Part shown: piece after piece, positions 31,919 through 32,313 of the stretch | Layout of the letters: the number at the start of each line of letters is the position of its first letter | Position numbering within the stretch: position 1 is the first letter of the stretch | Source: Spirochaetota bacterium | GTDB lineage: Bacteria; Spirochaetota; UBA4802; JAFGJZ01 | Direction of reading: 5' to 3' | DNA length: 32,313 nt | Assembly (NCBI GenBank): GCA_016928815.1 | Contig: JAFGJZ010000051.1 | Span: 1 to 32,313 of the forward strand | Program-made: the position numbers and the translations under genes | Notes under the pieces: model-generated | The model's database searches: none | Seen by the model: only the letters and a program-made list of their open reading frames with translations | Told to the model about the DNA's origin: nothing

Positions 31919-31921
31919 AAA

Positions 31922-32230
31922 GTGGAAAAATACGAAAGAATAAATTATGTACCAATTGGCGGTTTAGTAGCTATAGGATTTGATTCTAATGAAAAGTATT
32001 TATTATTGGTAACTCATACTGGAAGAGGGTTATTCGAAATAGAATCTATGAATCGAATAGCTAGAGATTATGAAGTTATATATCCTAATAATTCTAAAAT
32101 TGAAGGTATTGGTATTCTTCAAGAAAAAATTATCAAAGTCTATGAATTTGATTTTAACAACAAATTAGAAGTTTATACAAAATCAAATAAATATAAATTT
32201 GTTGCGGAATCTGATAGTATTGAATGTTGA
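31922..32230 (+). CDS. Hypothetical protein, probable cassette gene, possibly truncated at its 3' end
   Basis: A 102-residue protein reading from a GTG at 31922 (MEKYERINYVPIGGLVAIGF). It is rich in beta-strand-like segments (KYLLLVTHTGRGLFEIE, KIIKVYEFDFNNKLEV); no family is recognised. There is no good ribosome binding site before the GTG, so its own leader may have been lost when it was joined to the transposase remnant. Its TGA stop coincides with the first bases of the IS3-like end, so the original C-terminus may be missing. Confidence 0.5.
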   Translation: MEKYERINYVPIGGLVAIGFDSNEKYLLLVTHTGRGLFEIESMNRIARDYEVIYPNNSKIEGIGILQEKIIKVYEFDFNNKLEVYTKSNKYKFVAESDSIEC

Positions 32231-32313
32231 CTTTACCCCTTTTTTGTAGAGATATAGTTAAGCGATCATTTTTTTTTCATAATCCAACGGACTAAGATTA
32301 TCACAGCTTGCAT
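32228..32313 (-). mobile_element. End of an IS3-family element (partial)
   Basis: From TGACTTTACCCC (32228) to the window edge. IS3-family ends commonly begin TGA or TGT followed by a C-rich stretch, and the transposase frame ends 32 bases inside, as expected. The remainder of the element lies beyond the window. Confidence 0.5.
32258..32313 (-). CDS. IS3-family orfB transposase, C-terminal fragment (partial)
   Basis: The minus-strand frame reads ASCDNLSPLDYEKKMIA then stop. The NLSPLDYEKK ending resembles the C-terminus of IS3-family OrfB integrases (xLSPxEFE). Only 17 complete codons are in the window, so the assignment rests on this signature and on the terminus outside it. Confidence 0.5.
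   Translation of the reverse strand, partial: ASCDNLSPLDYEKKMIA

Overview
The window looks like chromosome from an AT-rich, Gram-negative, motile and probably anaerobic bacterium. It has an MCP receptor, lipoprotein signal peptides, an MCE-domain protein and a ferredoxin-type aldo/keto reductase. A spirochaete or similar lineage is possible. The lysyl-tRNA synthetase is class II, however, which argues against Borrelia or Treponema pallidum-type relatives, so the phylum stays open.

Positions 1-20823 are core-like. In order they hold: an unknown partial gene and a YiiX-like papain-fold lipoprotein (both minus); lysS; two paralogous PAS-HD-GYP proteins on either side of a Cache-HAMP chemoreceptor; a CASTOR/POLLUX-type ion channel; transketolase; a VOC protein; a UbiA prenyltransferase divergent from a polyprenol kinase-DUF92 fusion; an aldo/keto reductase; a CsgG/FlgO-TPR secreted protein; and radA with mlaD. 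Several start sites carry hairpins that could cover the ribosome binding site. Clear terminators follow the channel, transketolase and, later, the dienelactone hydrolase gene.

Positions 20824-27030 form an accessory island. After about 600 bases of non-coding, partly GC-rich DNA comes a tightly overlapping four-gene plus-strand operon: a short methyltransferase-like protein without an NPPY motif, an Eco57I-type methylase with NPPY, a BRO/DinD-like protein, and a GIY-YIG (T5orf172-like) nuclease fused to an SF2 helicase. This is best read as an unusual restriction-modification or defence system. Imperfect 32-base direct repeats (29 of 32 identical) lie outside it at 21001 and 26997.

Positions 27144-29839 hold a secreted dienelactone hydrolase, a GC-rich cluster of hairpins, a PIN-type toxin-antitoxin pair with a clear palindromic operator, and a lipoprotein. 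From about 29915 to the end the sequence looks like an integron cassette array without an integrase in view. Small plus-strand genes are each followed by an attC-like hairpin. One cassette gene carries a frameshift and the next an in-frame stop. The third attC-like site is interrupted by the left end of an IS1182-family element whose transposase breaks off after 18 codons. The window ends inside what looks like a minus-strand IS3-family orfB.
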